Positions 33,776 to 42,384 are shown, numbered from the stretch's first letter. The stretch: DNA of 64,000 nucleotides from Salidesulfovibrio onnuriiensis (GCF_008001235.1 NZ_CP040751.1:1285001-1349000); one strand, 5' to 3'. The notes: generated by a model from the sequence alone, not told the origin. A program made the numbers and translations.

Positions 33776-34519
33776 ATGGCAGAAAAAAGAATACCGAAAA
33801 CACTGGTTGAGAATAACAAGTTCTGTCCGGGATGCGGGCACGGCATCATCAATCGGGTGCTGGCCGAAGTGCTGGAAGAGATGGGGCTGGCTGACATGGC
33901 CATCGGTTCGGTGGCGGTGGGCTGCGCCTGTCTGATGATCGACACCTTCGGCACGGATTGGGTTCAGGCCCCCCATGGCCGCGCAGCGGCCGTGGCCAGC
34001 GGCATCAAACGGGTGCGCCCGGAAAATTTTGTCTTCACCTATCAGGGGGACGGCGACTCCCTGGCCATCGGTTTTTCCGAAACCATGTACGCGGCGGTAC
34101 GCAACGAAAATATCACCGTGTTCATCGTGAACAATGGCATTTTCGGGATGACCGGCGGCCAGATGGCTCCCACGTCGCTGCCGGGGCAGCGGACCACGAC
34201 TTCGCCCGCCGGCAAGGACCCCGCTCTGGCGGGGCAGCCGCTCAATATCGTCAACCAGATGCGCCAGCTCCCCATCGGCTATCTGGCCCGGGGCAGCGTC
34301 GGTTCCTTCAAGGAAATCATCAGGCTCAAGAAATACATCAAGGCTGCGGTCACCAACCAGATCGAAGGCAACGGCTACGGACTGGTGGAAATCCTGTCCC
34401 CGTGCCCCACCAACTGGAAAATGACCATGCAGGGCGCTCTGGACCATATGAATGACAATGTGAAGAAGTTTTTCCCCACCGGAGAATTCATCAAAGAGGG
34501 AGTGCTCACCGATGCTTAG
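33776..34519 (+). CDS. korB: 2-oxoacid:ferredoxin oxidoreductase beta subunit
   Basis: 247 residues. The thiamine diphosphate motif is GDGD...NN (TYQGDGDSLAIG ... IVNNGIFGMTGGQ). An N-terminal KFCPGCGHG block is usual in this subunit, and PAPHGRAAAVASG-type sequence (here QAPHGRAAAVASG) lines the site. It forms the catalytic centre with alpha. The ATG lies 8 nt after alpha. The gene overlaps the gamma gene by 8 nt, showing tight operon structure. Confidence 0.9.
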   Translation: MAEKRIPKTLVENNKFCPGCGHGIINRVLAEVLEEMGLADMAIGSVAVGCACLMIDTFGTDWVQAPHGRAAAVASGIKRVRPENFVFTYQGDGDSLAIGFSETMYAAVRNENITVFIVNNGIFGMTGGQMAPTSLPGQRTTTSPAGKDPALAGQPLNIVNQMRQLPIGYLARGSVGSFKEIIRLKKYIKAAVTNQIEGNGYGLVEILSPCPTNWKMTMQGALDHMNDNVKKFFPTGEFIKEGVLTDA

Positions 34520-35048
34520 CGTAATTTGCGCCGGATTCGGCGGACAGGGCGTGCTCACGGCAGGTCTGGTATTGGCCAACGTTTCCATGGCTGGCGGGCA
34601 ACAGGTTACATGGGTTCCCGCCTACGGTTCGGAGATGCGCGGCGGAACGGCAAGCTGTCGGCTGCGCATCAGCGATTCGGAGATTCTGAATCCTTTCTTT
34701 GACATGGCGGACGTGCTCATCGCCATGAACCAGGAGTCCGTGGATACCATGCAGGACATGGTCGCCCCGGACGGCTCGATCATCGTGAACTCCACCATGG
34801 TGGACATGAACACTGTCCGCGCCGAGGTGCGGGTGATCGATGTCCCGGCCACGGCCCTTTCCTCGGAAATGGGCAATCCCCGTGGGGCCAACATCGCCAT
34901 GCTCGGAGCCGCCATTGCCGCCACCGGCCTTTTCCCGGTGGAATCCTTTGCCGACGGCATCGACTCCTACTTTGACGCCAAGGGCCGCAATACCCCCCTC
35001 AACCGGGCCTGCTTCCTTGGCGGTGCCTCGGCCGTGAAAGGAGACTAG
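34512..35048 (+). CDS. korC: 2-oxoacid:ferredoxin oxidoreductase gamma subunit
   Basis: 178 residues of the POR gamma fold: ICAGFGGQGVLTAGLVLA at the start, YGSEMRGGTASCRLRIS, and the NPRGANIAMLGA block. It binds CoA and completes the four-subunit enzyme. The start overlaps the end of the beta gene by 8 nt. It ends 4 nt before the acyl-CoA synthetase ATG, which places ATP recovery directly after acyl-CoA production. Confidence 0.9.
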   Translation: MLSVICAGFGGQGVLTAGLVLANVSMAGGQQVTWVPAYGSEMRGGTASCRLRISDSEILNPFFDMADVLIAMNQESVDTMQDMVAPDGSIIVNSTMVDMNTVRAEVRVIDVPATALSSEMGNPRGANIAMLGAAIAATGLFPVESFADGIDSYFDAKGRNTPLNRACFLGGASAVKGD

Positions 35049-35052
35049 ATCC

Positions 35053-37146
35053 ATGGGCATGAAACAACTGCTTTCTCCGAAATCCATGGCCATCATAGGG
35101 GCCAGCGACAAGGAGGGATTCGGCGGCGACACCTGCCGCAATGTCCTGGCCTACGCACCGGACAGCAATGTCTATTTCGTGAATCCCAAGCGGGAGCGGC
35201 TTTTTGACCGTCCGTGCTACAAGTCGGTCTCGGATCTGCCCGAAGACGTGGACATGGTCATAATATGCACTCCGCAGAAAACGGTTGTCCCGCTTTTGCG
35301 GGAAGCAGCCGCAAAAGGCGCTGGCGGGGCTGTGGTCTACGCCAGCGGCTATTCCGAAGTCGGAACGGAAGAAGGGCGGCGGGCCGAGGAAGAACTCCGG
35401 TCGGTGTGCGCTGAACTGGACATCGCGCTGATGGGGCCCAACTGCGCAGGATTCATGAACTACAATGACGGAATCAGCGCCTTTGCGTTCATTTCCGAGG
35501 AACGCGATCGCAAAGGCGGGGTGGGCATTGTCTCCCAGAGCGGGCAGCTGTGCCTCTCGCTCATGGACAGCCCCAACATGCGCTTCTCCTATTCCATCTC
35601 TTCCGGCAACAGCAGCGTCGTCACCATGGAAGATTATTTGGAGTACCTGATCGACGACGAGCAGACAAAGGTGGTCGGCCTTTACCTGGAAGGCGTCACG
35701 GCTCCGGCGAAATTCCTGGACTGCCTGAAAAGGGCGGCGGAAATGCGCAAGCCCGTGGTCGTGCTCAAGACCGGCCGCAGTGAAAAGGGCAGCCTTGTGG
35801 CCGCCTCGCATACCGGCAGCCTGGCCGGAGCCGACAGGGTCTATGACGCGATTTTCGAAAAGTTCGGCGTTATTCGCGTGGACGACCTCGAAGAATTGCT
35901 GGCCACGACCGTGCTGTTCTCCACCTTGCCTGAATTGCCAAGGGGAACGGGTTTCTCGGCCATCAGCCTGTCCGGTGGTGAAACCGGCATGTGTGCCGAC
36001 CTGGGCGAGATGTACGGCATCGACTACCCCGACTTCACCGACGCGACGCTGGCAAAGTTGAATCAATTGCTGCCGGCGTATGCCAGCCCGGCCAACCCGC
36101 TGGATTCTACTGCCTCCATCTCCTACGACGCGGACGTATACGCCGGGACGCTCCAGGCCGTGATGGACGATCCGGGGGTGGACATGGTCATTCTGGGCTA
36201 CACCCTGCTGCTGGAGATTGCCGACCCGGCCATTCACTACATGGCCGAAGGCATCCAAAAAGTGGTGGCGGGCGGCAACGTCAAGCCTGTGGCCATGCTT
36301 CCGTTTGTGGAGAACAGCCGCAATCCGGAATACCTGAGCAAACTCGCAGAGCTGGGAGTCCCCGTGCTCCCGCCGCCCGCATATGCCTTCAAGGTGCTGG
36401 GGCACCTCAAGAGATTCATAGAGTACGATCCGGCGGCCCATCGTCTCGAGGCGGCCGTGCCTCGGAAAACCATGGGCGCAAAGCGCCGCACGCTTTCCGA
36501 ATTCGAGAGCATGGAGCTCCTGTCCGGTTATGGCGTCCCGCTCCCGGAAGGGGCCATTGCCACCAGTGCGGACCAGGCTGCGGAAGTGGCCGGGAAACTG
36601 GGTTTTCCCGTGGTCTGCAAAATCGCTTCGGCAGACATCGGGCACAAGTCGGACATGGGCGGCGTCATGCTGCATTTGGCCGACGCCGACAGCGTGCGCC
36701 GGGCCTTTGAGCAGATCATGGAAAACGCTCGCGCCAACGCTCCGGCGGCCAAGGTGGACGGCGTTTTCGTTCAGCGAATGCTGGCGCCCGGCCTTGAGGT
36801 CATTGTGGGGGTGAGCAACGACCCGCAATTCGGCCCCTGTATCCTGTGCGGGCTGGGCGGTGTCTTCGTGGAAGTGTTCAAGGACACCGCCATGCTCCCC
36901 GCACCGGTTTCCGAACGGGAAGCCCTTGGGATGCTGAACAGCCTGCGCTCGCAGCCGCTCCTTGCCGGCTGTCGCGGGCAACAGCCTCGGGATATTGACG
37001 CCCTTGCCAAAACCATCGCCCGGATCTCGGAGTTTGCCGCGGAACACCGCGACTCCCTTGCGGAACTCGATTGCAACCCGGTCTTTGTCTATGAGCAGGG
37101 GCGCGGCGTATTCGCCGCTGACGCCCTCGTCGTGCTGGCTGAATAA
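35053..37146 (+). CDS. acdA: Acyl-CoA synthetase (ADP-forming), single-chain
   Basis: A 697-residue fused alpha-beta ADP-forming acetyl/acyl-CoA synthetase. The N-terminal CoA-binding Rossmann domain (LLSPKSMAIIGASDKEGFGG) and the ligase-CoA domains (IVSQSGQLCLS, LKTGRSEKG, ASHTGSLAG) are followed by an ATP-grasp domain from about residue 475 (GVPLPEGAIATSADQAAEVA, PVVCKIASADIGHKSDMGGV, CGLGGVFVEVF). It turns acyl-CoA, ADP and phosphate into the free acid, CoA and ATP. Coupled to the ketoacid oxidoreductase it gives substrate-level ATP from amino acids, as in peptide-fermenting anaerobes. Acyl specificity is unknown. Confidence 0.9.
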   Translation: MGMKQLLSPKSMAIIGASDKEGFGGDTCRNVLAYAPDSNVYFVNPKRERLFDRPCYKSVSDLPEDVDMVIICTPQKTVVPLLREAAAKGAGGAVVYASGYSEVGTEEGRRAEEELRSVCAELDIALMGPNCAGFMNYNDGISAFAFISEERDRKGGVGIVSQSGQLCLSLMDSPNMRFSYSISSGNSSVVTMEDYLEYLIDDEQTKVVGLYLEGVTAPAKFLDCLKRAAEMRKPVVVLKTGRSEKGSLVAASHTGSLAGADRVYDAIFEKFGVIRVDDLEELLATTVLFSTLPELPRGTGFSAISLSGGETGMCADLGEMYGIDYPDFTDATLAKLNQLLPAYASPANPLDSTASISYDADVYAGTLQAVMDDPGVDMVILGYTLLLEIADPAIHYMAEGIQKVVAGGNVKPVAMLPFVENSRNPEYLSKLAELGVPVLPPPAYAFKVLGHLKRFIEYDPAAHRLEAAVPRKTMGAKRRTLSEFESMELLSGYGVPLPEGAIATSADQAAEVAGKLGFPVVCKIASADIGHKSDMGGVMLHLADADSVRRAFEQIMENARANAPAAKVDGVFVQRMLAPGLEVIVGVSNDPQFGPCILCGLGGVFVEVFKDTAMLPAPVSEREALGMLNSLRSQPLLAGCRGQQPRDIDALAKTIARISEFAAEHRDSLAELDCNPVFVYEQGRGVFAADALVVLAE

Positions 37147-37218
37147 TCAAAACAGGCTGCTCCGTTTTGCCTGCGGGGCAGCCTGCTACACTTTTGCGGC
37201 GCCTATCAGGGAGAACAC

Positions 37219-38667
37219 ATGCATACCGTCGATTACTTTGTTCTGGCTCTGTATTTCTGCACTCTCCTTGTCATCGGGTTCCGCGCCAACAAACGGCATA
37301 AGGATGTTGACGATTATTATGTGGGGGGCCGAAAGGTCGGGGTTCTCTCCCTGGCCGCCCTGTGGATGTCGTCGTGGGTCGGTGGGGCGGCCATTGTGGG
37401 GAGTGCGGAGAAATCGTACCAGGTGGGCATCTCCGCCCTGTGGTACGCTTTAAGCATTTTCATCGGTTTCCTCTTGTTCGCCCTGACCTGTGCGGCGCGC
37501 ATCAAAGAGCTGGGAGACACCCACAAGCACATCACCTATCCGGACCTGATCGAGGAACGCTATGACAGCCGGACGCGCATTGTGAGCACCCTGACCACCG
37601 TCGCCGCCTATCTCGGGTATATCGCCGGACAGCTCATCGCCGCCGCCCATATCATTGCCGCCATAAGCGGCCAGTCTTTGGGAATCTCTTTTGTCGTGGC
37701 CACGACGGTGACCGTGCTTTATACTTCCATGGGTGGCTTTTTTGCCGTGGAAACCACGGATAAATTCCAATCCCTGCTGGTGCTCGGGGGCATCACGCTC
37801 GTCACGGTTCCGCTGACGTGGAACTACATGGGCGGCATCGAAAGGCTGGTAACGGAGCTGCCTGCCGATTTTTATGATTGGGGCAATTGGGGGTGGGGCA
37901 CCATTCTCGCCATGGTTACCAGCATGGTGCTGACCTTTTTTACGTCCATGGACAGCTTCACGCGATGTTATGCCGCGTCCTCCTGCAAAGCCGCACGCAA
38001 GGGCACGCTTTATGCCGCTCTGGCCGCATTGGTCATCTCCTGTTCCATCTGTTTCCTCGGCATGAGCTCAAGGGTGATTTTCCCCGACGGCACGGGTGCT
38101 CCCGGCGGCGCTTCCGCATTGATAGGACTGATCATGCATGTCCTGCCCGTGGGCATCAAAGGGCTTTTGCTGGTCGCCATCCTCTCCGCCATCATGTCCA
38201 CGGCCGACACCTGCATCCTTTGTGCGTCGTCAAATCTCACCAGCGACATCTATCACCGCTACATCAACCCGGCGGCCTCCAGGGAAACCGTGCTTCGTCT
38301 TTCCATTGCCAGTTCGATCTGCGTCGGTGTGGCGGGCGCTCTCATCGGATGGTTTTTCAAGGACATCATGTCCATTTTGGTCATGGCATTCACATTCAAT
38401 TCCGCGGGGTTGTTCTTCCCCACCATGGCGGTGTTCTTCTGGAAGCGCGCCACTTCATCCGCAGCCTTCTGGAGCATGTCCGCATCACTCTGCACCGTCT
38501 CCCTCTGGTATATAGGGCAGGGCATGGATCCCGAAAACACATGGTTTGCCATAGACCCTGTCTGGCCCGGCCTGCTGGTTTCGGCCGTCAGCTTCATCGC
38601 ATTAACGCTCATGGCTTCAGAACGGTGCGCAGATACCAACCTTCAACCTGACAATACGCTTGTATAG
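37219..38667 (+). CDS. Sodium:solute symporter family protein
   Basis: A 482-residue transporter with about 13 hydrophobic segments starting MHTVDYFVLALYFCTLLVIG. The family signature region (DDYYVGGRKVGVLSLAALWMSSWVGGAAIVGSAEKSY) and later TAVYTSMGG-type sequence (VTVLYTSMGGFFAVETTDKFQ) identify the SSS group, which imports solutes such as amino acids, carboxylates or sugars with Na+. GGGAGAACAC precedes the ATG. Its place after the 2-oxoacid genes suggests uptake of the amino acid or oxoacid used by them, or release of acid product. Confidence 0.85.
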   Translation: MHTVDYFVLALYFCTLLVIGFRANKRHKDVDDYYVGGRKVGVLSLAALWMSSWVGGAAIVGSAEKSYQVGISALWYALSIFIGFLLFALTCAARIKELGDTHKHITYPDLIEERYDSRTRIVSTLTTVAAYLGYIAGQLIAAAHIIAAISGQSLGISFVVATTVTVLYTSMGGFFAVETTDKFQSLLVLGGITLVTVPLTWNYMGGIERLVTELPADFYDWGNWGWGTILAMVTSMVLTFFTSMDSFTRCYAASSCKAARKGTLYAALAALVISCSICFLGMSSRVIFPDGTGAPGGASALIGLIMHVLPVGIKGLLLVAILSAIMSTADTCILCASSNLTSDIYHRYINPAASRETVLRLSIASSICVGVAGALIGWFFKDIMSILVMAFTFNSAGLFFPTMAVFFWKRATSSAAFWSMSASLCTVSLWYIGQGMDPENTWFAIDPVWPGLLVSAVSFIALTLMASERCADTNLQPDNTLV

Positions 38668-38687
38668 CGTATCATCCAAAGGCACTC

Positions 38688-39011
38688 ATGCTTAAATCCT
38701 GGATCTTGCTTTATGTGGCCATTTTTAGCGAGGTGTGCGGCACCATGTGCCTCAAAACAGCCGACGGCTTCTCTCGACTGTTGCCGAGCGCCGGTGTTGT
38801 CTCGTTTTACGCTGTTTCGTTCTTTTGCATGTCCAGAGCCATGCGGCAGATTGACGTTGGAGTGGCCTACGCCATCTGGTCCGCCGTGGGGATTGTATCC
38901 ATTGCTCTTATTTCGGCCGTACTTTTCGGCGAGTCGGTCACCATGGCGAAAGGCATCGCCTATGCCATGATCATTGGCGGCGTGCTTCTCTTGAATCTGG
39001 TGGCCTCGTGA
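38688..39011 (+). CDS. Small multidrug resistance (SMR) family transporter
   Basis: A 107-residue four-helix protein. The conserved membrane glutamate is in YVAIFSEVCGT (E14 region), with GVAYAIWSAVG and the terminal GGVLLLNL block, all typical of SMR proteins. They work as dual-topology dimers that export cationic drugs, guanidinium or polyamines against protons. The gene follows the symporter by 20 bp and probably belongs to the same transcript. Last gene before the island boundary. Confidence 0.85.
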   Translation: MLKSWILLYVAIFSEVCGTMCLKTADGFSRLLPSAGVVSFYAVSFFCMSRAMRQIDVGVAYAIWSAVGIVSIALISAVLFGESVTMAKGIAYAMIIGGVLLLNLVAS

Positions 39012-39075
39012 TTCGGGGATATGGTAACAGGGGCCGCTTTATAGGTGTTGTCCCAAGAATGTGCCAGAAATAAAA

Positions 39076-39104
39076 AAAGGGTTTAGCAACTTGCTAAACC
39101 CTTT
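39076..39104. terminator. Strong bidirectional terminator hairpin
   Basis: A 14-bp perfect stem AAAGGGTTTAGCAA/TTGCTAAACCCTTT with one base between the arms. A seven-A run lies to its left and TTTGATTTT to its right. It lies immediately past the 3' end of the tRNA-Thr fragment and may be the native tRNA terminator on the minus strand; it can also stop the symporter/SMR transcript. Confidence 0.85.
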
Positions 39105-39112
39105 GATTTTCC

Positions 39113-39159
39113 TGGAGCCAGAGATCAGAGTTGAACTGACGACCTACTGATTACGAATC
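39113..39159 (-). tRNA. 3' fragment of tRNA-Thr(CGT): island attachment-site remnant
   Basis: On the minus strand the sequence begins GATTCGTAATCAG (loop TTCGTAA, anticodon CGT). It continues with a variable loop TAGGTC, a T arm GTCAG-TTCAACT-CTGAT that pairs fully, the acceptor strand CTCTGGC, and an encoded T-CCA end. The 5' half (acceptor, D arm, anticodon 5' stem) is missing and what precedes it does not pair. This is the footprint of a tyrosine-recombinase island; the intact tRNA should lie at the island's other end. The following 302 bp (39160-39461) carry no gene I can support. Confidence 0.8.
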
Positions 39160-39461
39160 GCTTTTCGTGGTCAATAATTGCAGCGTGTTGTAATTATATA
39201 TCTTTTAAAATCAAACAGTTAATCTAGTATGATGAATTTTGATTAATCGGGAAAGTTCAGACTCAGTGGAGCAGAATTGGAGCAAAAAAAGATGCATTTT
39301 TTTGTTGGAGATCGTCGAATTTGAAGAACTGCAAACGTCATGATGAAGCATGATGCAGCGTGATGAATGCGGTTGGTTGCATCGAACATGCTCTAATACT
39401 TCAGGTTCGAGTGAAGAGAAGTCCCGACTGGTATACTACCTCGATCACCGTCTTCATTTTC

Positions 39462-39992
39462 TCAAGGCAGCTCCCATTCTGCGAATGCATAGCCACCCTG
39501 AGAACGCCAGCAAATAATTATTTCGTCAAAATAGTCTGTTTTGTTTTCCAGATTCCTTTCGTTTTGGATCCGATCCATTTCATCGGCCGTCTGGTCGTCG
39601 AACCAAGGGCTTTGTAATGAGACGATGAGTGTGCCTGGTCCATGCTCTTCATGGAAGGGAGCATAGGATTCTTTGGAAAGCTTCTTCTGGACGATCTCAA
39701 CAAATCTGTGGGCATGCCTTTCGTCCATGTTTACTTGTGAGGACTGCATGTCGAAATCGTCTTCATCAGGGGTTGCGTGGGAGTATAGATTTCGTGCCCA
39801 GTCGTCAGAAAAAAATGCGTCAGTAACTTCAACCCAAGTCCTGTCCCCATCCTCTTCATCGTACAGAATTGCGTCTGGCGGGTCGGGTTGTTCCTCGACA
39901 ATGTATGAATACCCATTTGTCGCGTTGTACCATTCGAGGAACATGTCAATTACGGCGGTTTCATGCGCTTCTTGGATTTCCCTTCTGGACAT
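39462..39992 (-). CDS. Hypothetical protein, possibly degenerate PD-(D/E)xK fold
   Basis: A 176-residue acidic soluble protein (starts MSRREIQEAHETAVIDMFLEWY). I do not recognise it. One stretch, PDAILYDEEDGDRTWVEVTDAFF, resembles the D...E-x-K core of PD-(D/E)xK nucleases, but Thr stands where Lys is expected. No signal peptide or membrane helix is present. It is the first gene of the island after the tRNA fragment, on the minus strand, and lower in GC than the genes left of 39 kb. Confidence 0.55.
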   Translation of the reverse strand: MSRREIQEAHETAVIDMFLEWYNATNGYSYIVEEQPDPPDAILYDEEDGDRTWVEVTDAFFSDDWARNLYSHATPDEDDFDMQSSQVNMDERHAHRFVEIVQKKLSKESYAPFHEEHGPGTLIVSLQSPWFDDQTADEMDRIQNERNLENKTDYFDEIIICWRSQGGYAFAEWELP

Positions 39993-40079
39993 AGTGATAC
40001 TTCCTTAATTCTAGTTAGAGGTCTTATCTCCCCCATGGCCAACGCATGGTGTATCATGAAGAACACATTTGGCGTACGG

Positions 40080-40664
40080 CTAGTCCACGTAAATGCTCAA
40101 AGCACTGGCGAGTAAGTCGCGCATCGACTGCTCCTCCCGTACGCCTTTTCTGCAAGCGTCCAGCCAGCCCTCCTTGAGCTTATCCGTGTCCACCTCATAT
40201 CCGGCATTGTTTGCCAGAAGGGAGAGGAAATATCTCCCCGTGCGACCGTTTCCTTCCCTGAAAGGGTGGGCCATGTTGAGTTCCAGCATGTAGTAGGCGG
40301 CTCGCTCAACGAAAGTGTCTGGGGTAGATCCTTTGAGAAGATTTTCCTTGGCTAGTTCTCCCGCGAGGGCGGAGATTGAATTAGCGATGAAACGGGGATT
40401 GCAGAAAGGAGTCTTTCCCTTGCTGATGGAAACGGTCCTTTCCTCTCCAGCCCAGTCGTAGACGTCCTGAAACAGGTGGCGATGGATGGCCTTGATATGC
40501 TGGTAGTCGAAGTTGCCGATGGGCGGGTCTTCTACTATGCGGTTGGCAACAGAAAGGCGCTCGAACTTATCAAGCGCCTCTTGGTCTCTGTGGCCCGCCT
40601 TGTTTCTCAGGACGGACGAGTTTTCGTATGTGTATGCGTCTTTATGCGCGTATCGCGTAGTCAT
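40080..40664 (-). CDS. fic: Fic-family AMP-transferase toxin
   Basis: A 194-residue Fic protein with the intact catalytic motif HPFREGNGRTGR at residues 133-144. The beta-hairpin flap region precedes it. Fic enzymes move AMP from ATP onto Tyr, Thr or Ser hydroxyls of target proteins; class I members such as VbhT hit DNA gyrase and topoisomerase IV and act as toxins. The start overlaps the upstream small gene by 23 nt. That small protein carries an inhibitory S-x3-E-G motif, so the pair is a class I Fic toxin-antitoxin module. Cytosolic. Confidence 0.9.
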   Translation of the reverse strand: MTTRYAHKDAYTYENSSVLRNKAGHRDQEALDKFERLSVANRIVEDPPIGNFDYQHIKAIHRHLFQDVYDWAGEERTVSISKGKTPFCNPRFIANSISALAGELAKENLLKGSTPDTFVERAAYYMLELNMAHPFREGNGRTGRYFLSLLANNAGYEVDTDKLKEGWLDACRKGVREEQSMRDLLASALSIYVD

Positions 40665-40878
40665 AATTAGGGAAGCGTTCCTTCAAGAGTTTGCTGCGTT
40701 CTTCCAGAGTACATTCCTTATGGATGCACTCTTCGAAAACGGCAACCTCTTCATTGGTCAAGCGGAACCCTTCGATCTCAAGTGAAGCCTTGGCATGCAT
40801 GAAGCGACGAGTCATGACTTCAACTTTTGTTTTGGGGCGTTTAGTCTTTGCGAAGGTATATTTCTGATTACTCTTCAT
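40642..40878 (-). CDS. Fic antitoxin, VbhA-like
   Basis: A 78-residue protein upstream of and overlapping fic by 23 nt. Residues 32-37 read SLEIEG, which is the (S/T)-x3-E-(G/N) inhibitory helix motif of class I Fic antitoxins. In VbhA the Glu of this helix enters the Fic active site and blocks productive ATP binding. Here E36 would do so. The rest is short helices and a basic N-terminus. I infer neutralisation of the fic product. Confidence 0.85.
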   Translation of the reverse strand: MKSNQKYTFAKTKRPKTKVEVMTRRFMHAKASLEIEGFRLTNEEVAVFEECIHKECTLEERSKLLKERFPNYDYAIRA

Positions 40879-40949
40879 GCAGCGAGATTAATCATTCAGA
40901 AAGGAAAAAGCAAATATTACGACCTCGACAAGTCGATGGAACTCAATAG

Positions 40950-41801
40950 CTAAACGAATCGGAGAGTGCATCCCACTTCTCCCAGAGCCTCCCATATGTC
41001 ATCCAACTGGATGCCGAATGGGGAAAGCTCAATTTCGATTTCTCTTGTGGGGAATGAGCCTTCAAATATGTTTATTCTCTTTTCCTCCAGGAGTCGGGCG
41101 GAGGCGATTCGAGCTGTCAAATCAACTATGGGAGGCGGACTCGTTTCGGTGAGGTCGTCCAAGGCATATGACAGTGAGGATTCGTCTCTGAGGAAATGTT
41201 CTGTCGGAAGCAGGGGCATGGTCCATTTTAGGTGAGATAGGTCGACCTCATAGTAGTCGACATGGGCATAATCGGGATGCCAGAAAAGCCAACCCCTGGC
41301 CGAGACATTTCTCCATGCTTTCAGTATCTGGGACGGGCTTCCTTTCACCGAAGTCCATAGCGGAGGAGCATCGTAGAAATCAAAAACAAAGGCTTTGCCT
41401 TGTCGTGCTTCGTCCGGGGCGAATGTGGCGAATTCCTCGTCAGATATTCCCACGTTGTGCCTGGCGGGCGATTGGGGAATGCCGATTGTGTGTACAAGTT
41501 GAGAAAACGGAAACAATTTGATCAGGCTGTGGGTGGCGGAGGTGCACGCATTTCCAGATATCCAACGGTGAAGCTGCGAGGTGAAATTAGGGAGATCGTC
41601 TTTTGGAAAGAGTTGCGTGAGGAACTCTCGGGAGCAGGGGGCTAGGGTTGTCCCAGACAAGATGTCGTTAATGATTCTGTTGGCATCGGTCGGGGAAATC
41701 CTTTCACTGCATCTAGTCAGGCCTTGCAGTTCAGCTAAAAACGAGCTGATCCATGCCCTTGAGCGGAGTCTGTCTATGAGAAGGTTTGCTGGTCTTGCCA
41801 T
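40950..41801 (-). CDS. Hypothetical protein, island gene
   Basis: A 283-residue soluble protein (MARPANLLIDRLRSRAWISSF...) that I do not recognise. It has no membrane segment or signal. A Trp/Tyr/His-rich middle (GWLFWHPDYAHVDYYEVDLSHLKW) stands out. The first 100 residues are helical and look like a DNA-associated or adaptor domain, without a recognisable motif. Positioned between the Fic module and the small regulatory genes of the island. Confidence 0.5.
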   Translation of the reverse strand: MARPANLLIDRLRSRAWISSFLAELQGLTRCSERISPTDANRIINDILSGTTLAPCSREFLTQLFPKDDLPNFTSQLHRWISGNACTSATHSLIKLFPFSQLVHTIGIPQSPARHNVGISDEEFATFAPDEARQGKAFVFDFYDAPPLWTSVKGSPSQILKAWRNVSARGWLFWHPDYAHVDYYEVDLSHLKWTMPLLPTEHFLRDESSLSYALDDLTETSPPPIVDLTARIASARLLEEKRINIFEGSFPTREIEIELSPFGIQLDDIWEALGEVGCTLRFV

Positions 41802-41909
41802 GGCCTTACCCTGAAATGTGATGTCCTTTGCTGAATTGTGCTAGAAACGGCTTCATCTTTTTTGTTTTGAGCAACCACTTCCCATACCTCGTCTGTTAGC
41901 GTTGGCGGC

Positions 41910-42134
41910 ATGGAAACACACAAAACACAATTCTCCGGTTTGAAGGTTCTGAATGTCTACGAGCTCGCCGACCTTCTCGGTATGACCAGTGCAGCGGTCC
42001 GTAGTCACTGGCAACGGCGTAACTATGAAGCTATTCCCCGTCCGGTTCATTTGGGTCGCCGGCTTGGTTGGCCTGTCCCGGTCATTGAGGAATGGCTTCA
42101 AAAGAAAATCGAAGCCGAATCGATCTGGCGATGA
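41910..42134 (+). CDS. AlpA/excisionase-type small DNA-binding protein
   Basis: A 74-residue protein. The core VYELADLLGMTSAAVRSHWQRRNYEAIPRPVHLGRRLGWPVPVIEEWL is the MerR-like winged helix (HTH_17/AlpA type) with a wing and a final helix, which is the usual excisionase or phage-regulator form. It lies in the island about 700 bp from the recombinase, on the opposite strand, so a role in directing excision or controlling the integrase is likely. Confidence 0.7.
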   Translation: METHKTQFSGLKVLNVYELADLLGMTSAAVRSHWQRRNYEAIPRPVHLGRRLGWPVPVIEEWLQKKIEAESIWR

Positions 42135-42144
42135 GTTCCGTCTG

Positions 42145-42384
42145 CTATTCTGCAATTTGAAACAGCTCGCTCGGTTTGCATTTCAGTGCGCCCGCCAATG
42201 TTTTGATGTTGATTGCGCTGACGTTCCTTTCCCCCCGTTCTACGGATCCGATATAGGTGCGGTGAAGGCCCGTGATTTCCGCAAGCTTCTCTTGTGAGAT
42301 GCCTTCCTCAGTGCGCTTTTCTTTGATGGCTTTACCAAGTCGCTTCAAAAACTGTTTTTCTTTCGGCGTGTAATTCCCTGCCAT
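42145..42384 (-). CDS. XRE-family helix-turn-helix regulator
   Basis: A 79-residue Cro/CI-type repressor. The HTH is RTEEGISQEKLAEITGLHRTYIGSVERGERNVSAINI, in which all five helices are visible. It has no effector domain. Island lysogeny-style control or control of a neighbouring toxin is plausible. It is convergent with the AlpA-type gene, 10 bp apart. Confidence 0.85.
   Translation of the reverse strand: MAGNYTPKEKQFLKRLGKAIKEKRTEEGISQEKLAEITGLHRTYIGSVERGERNVSAINIKTLAGALKCKPSELFQIAE

Noticed and set aside
39113..39159. Complete tRNA-Thr gene
   Set aside because: Acceptor 5' strand, D arm and the 5' side of the anticodon stem are absent and upstream bases do not pair.
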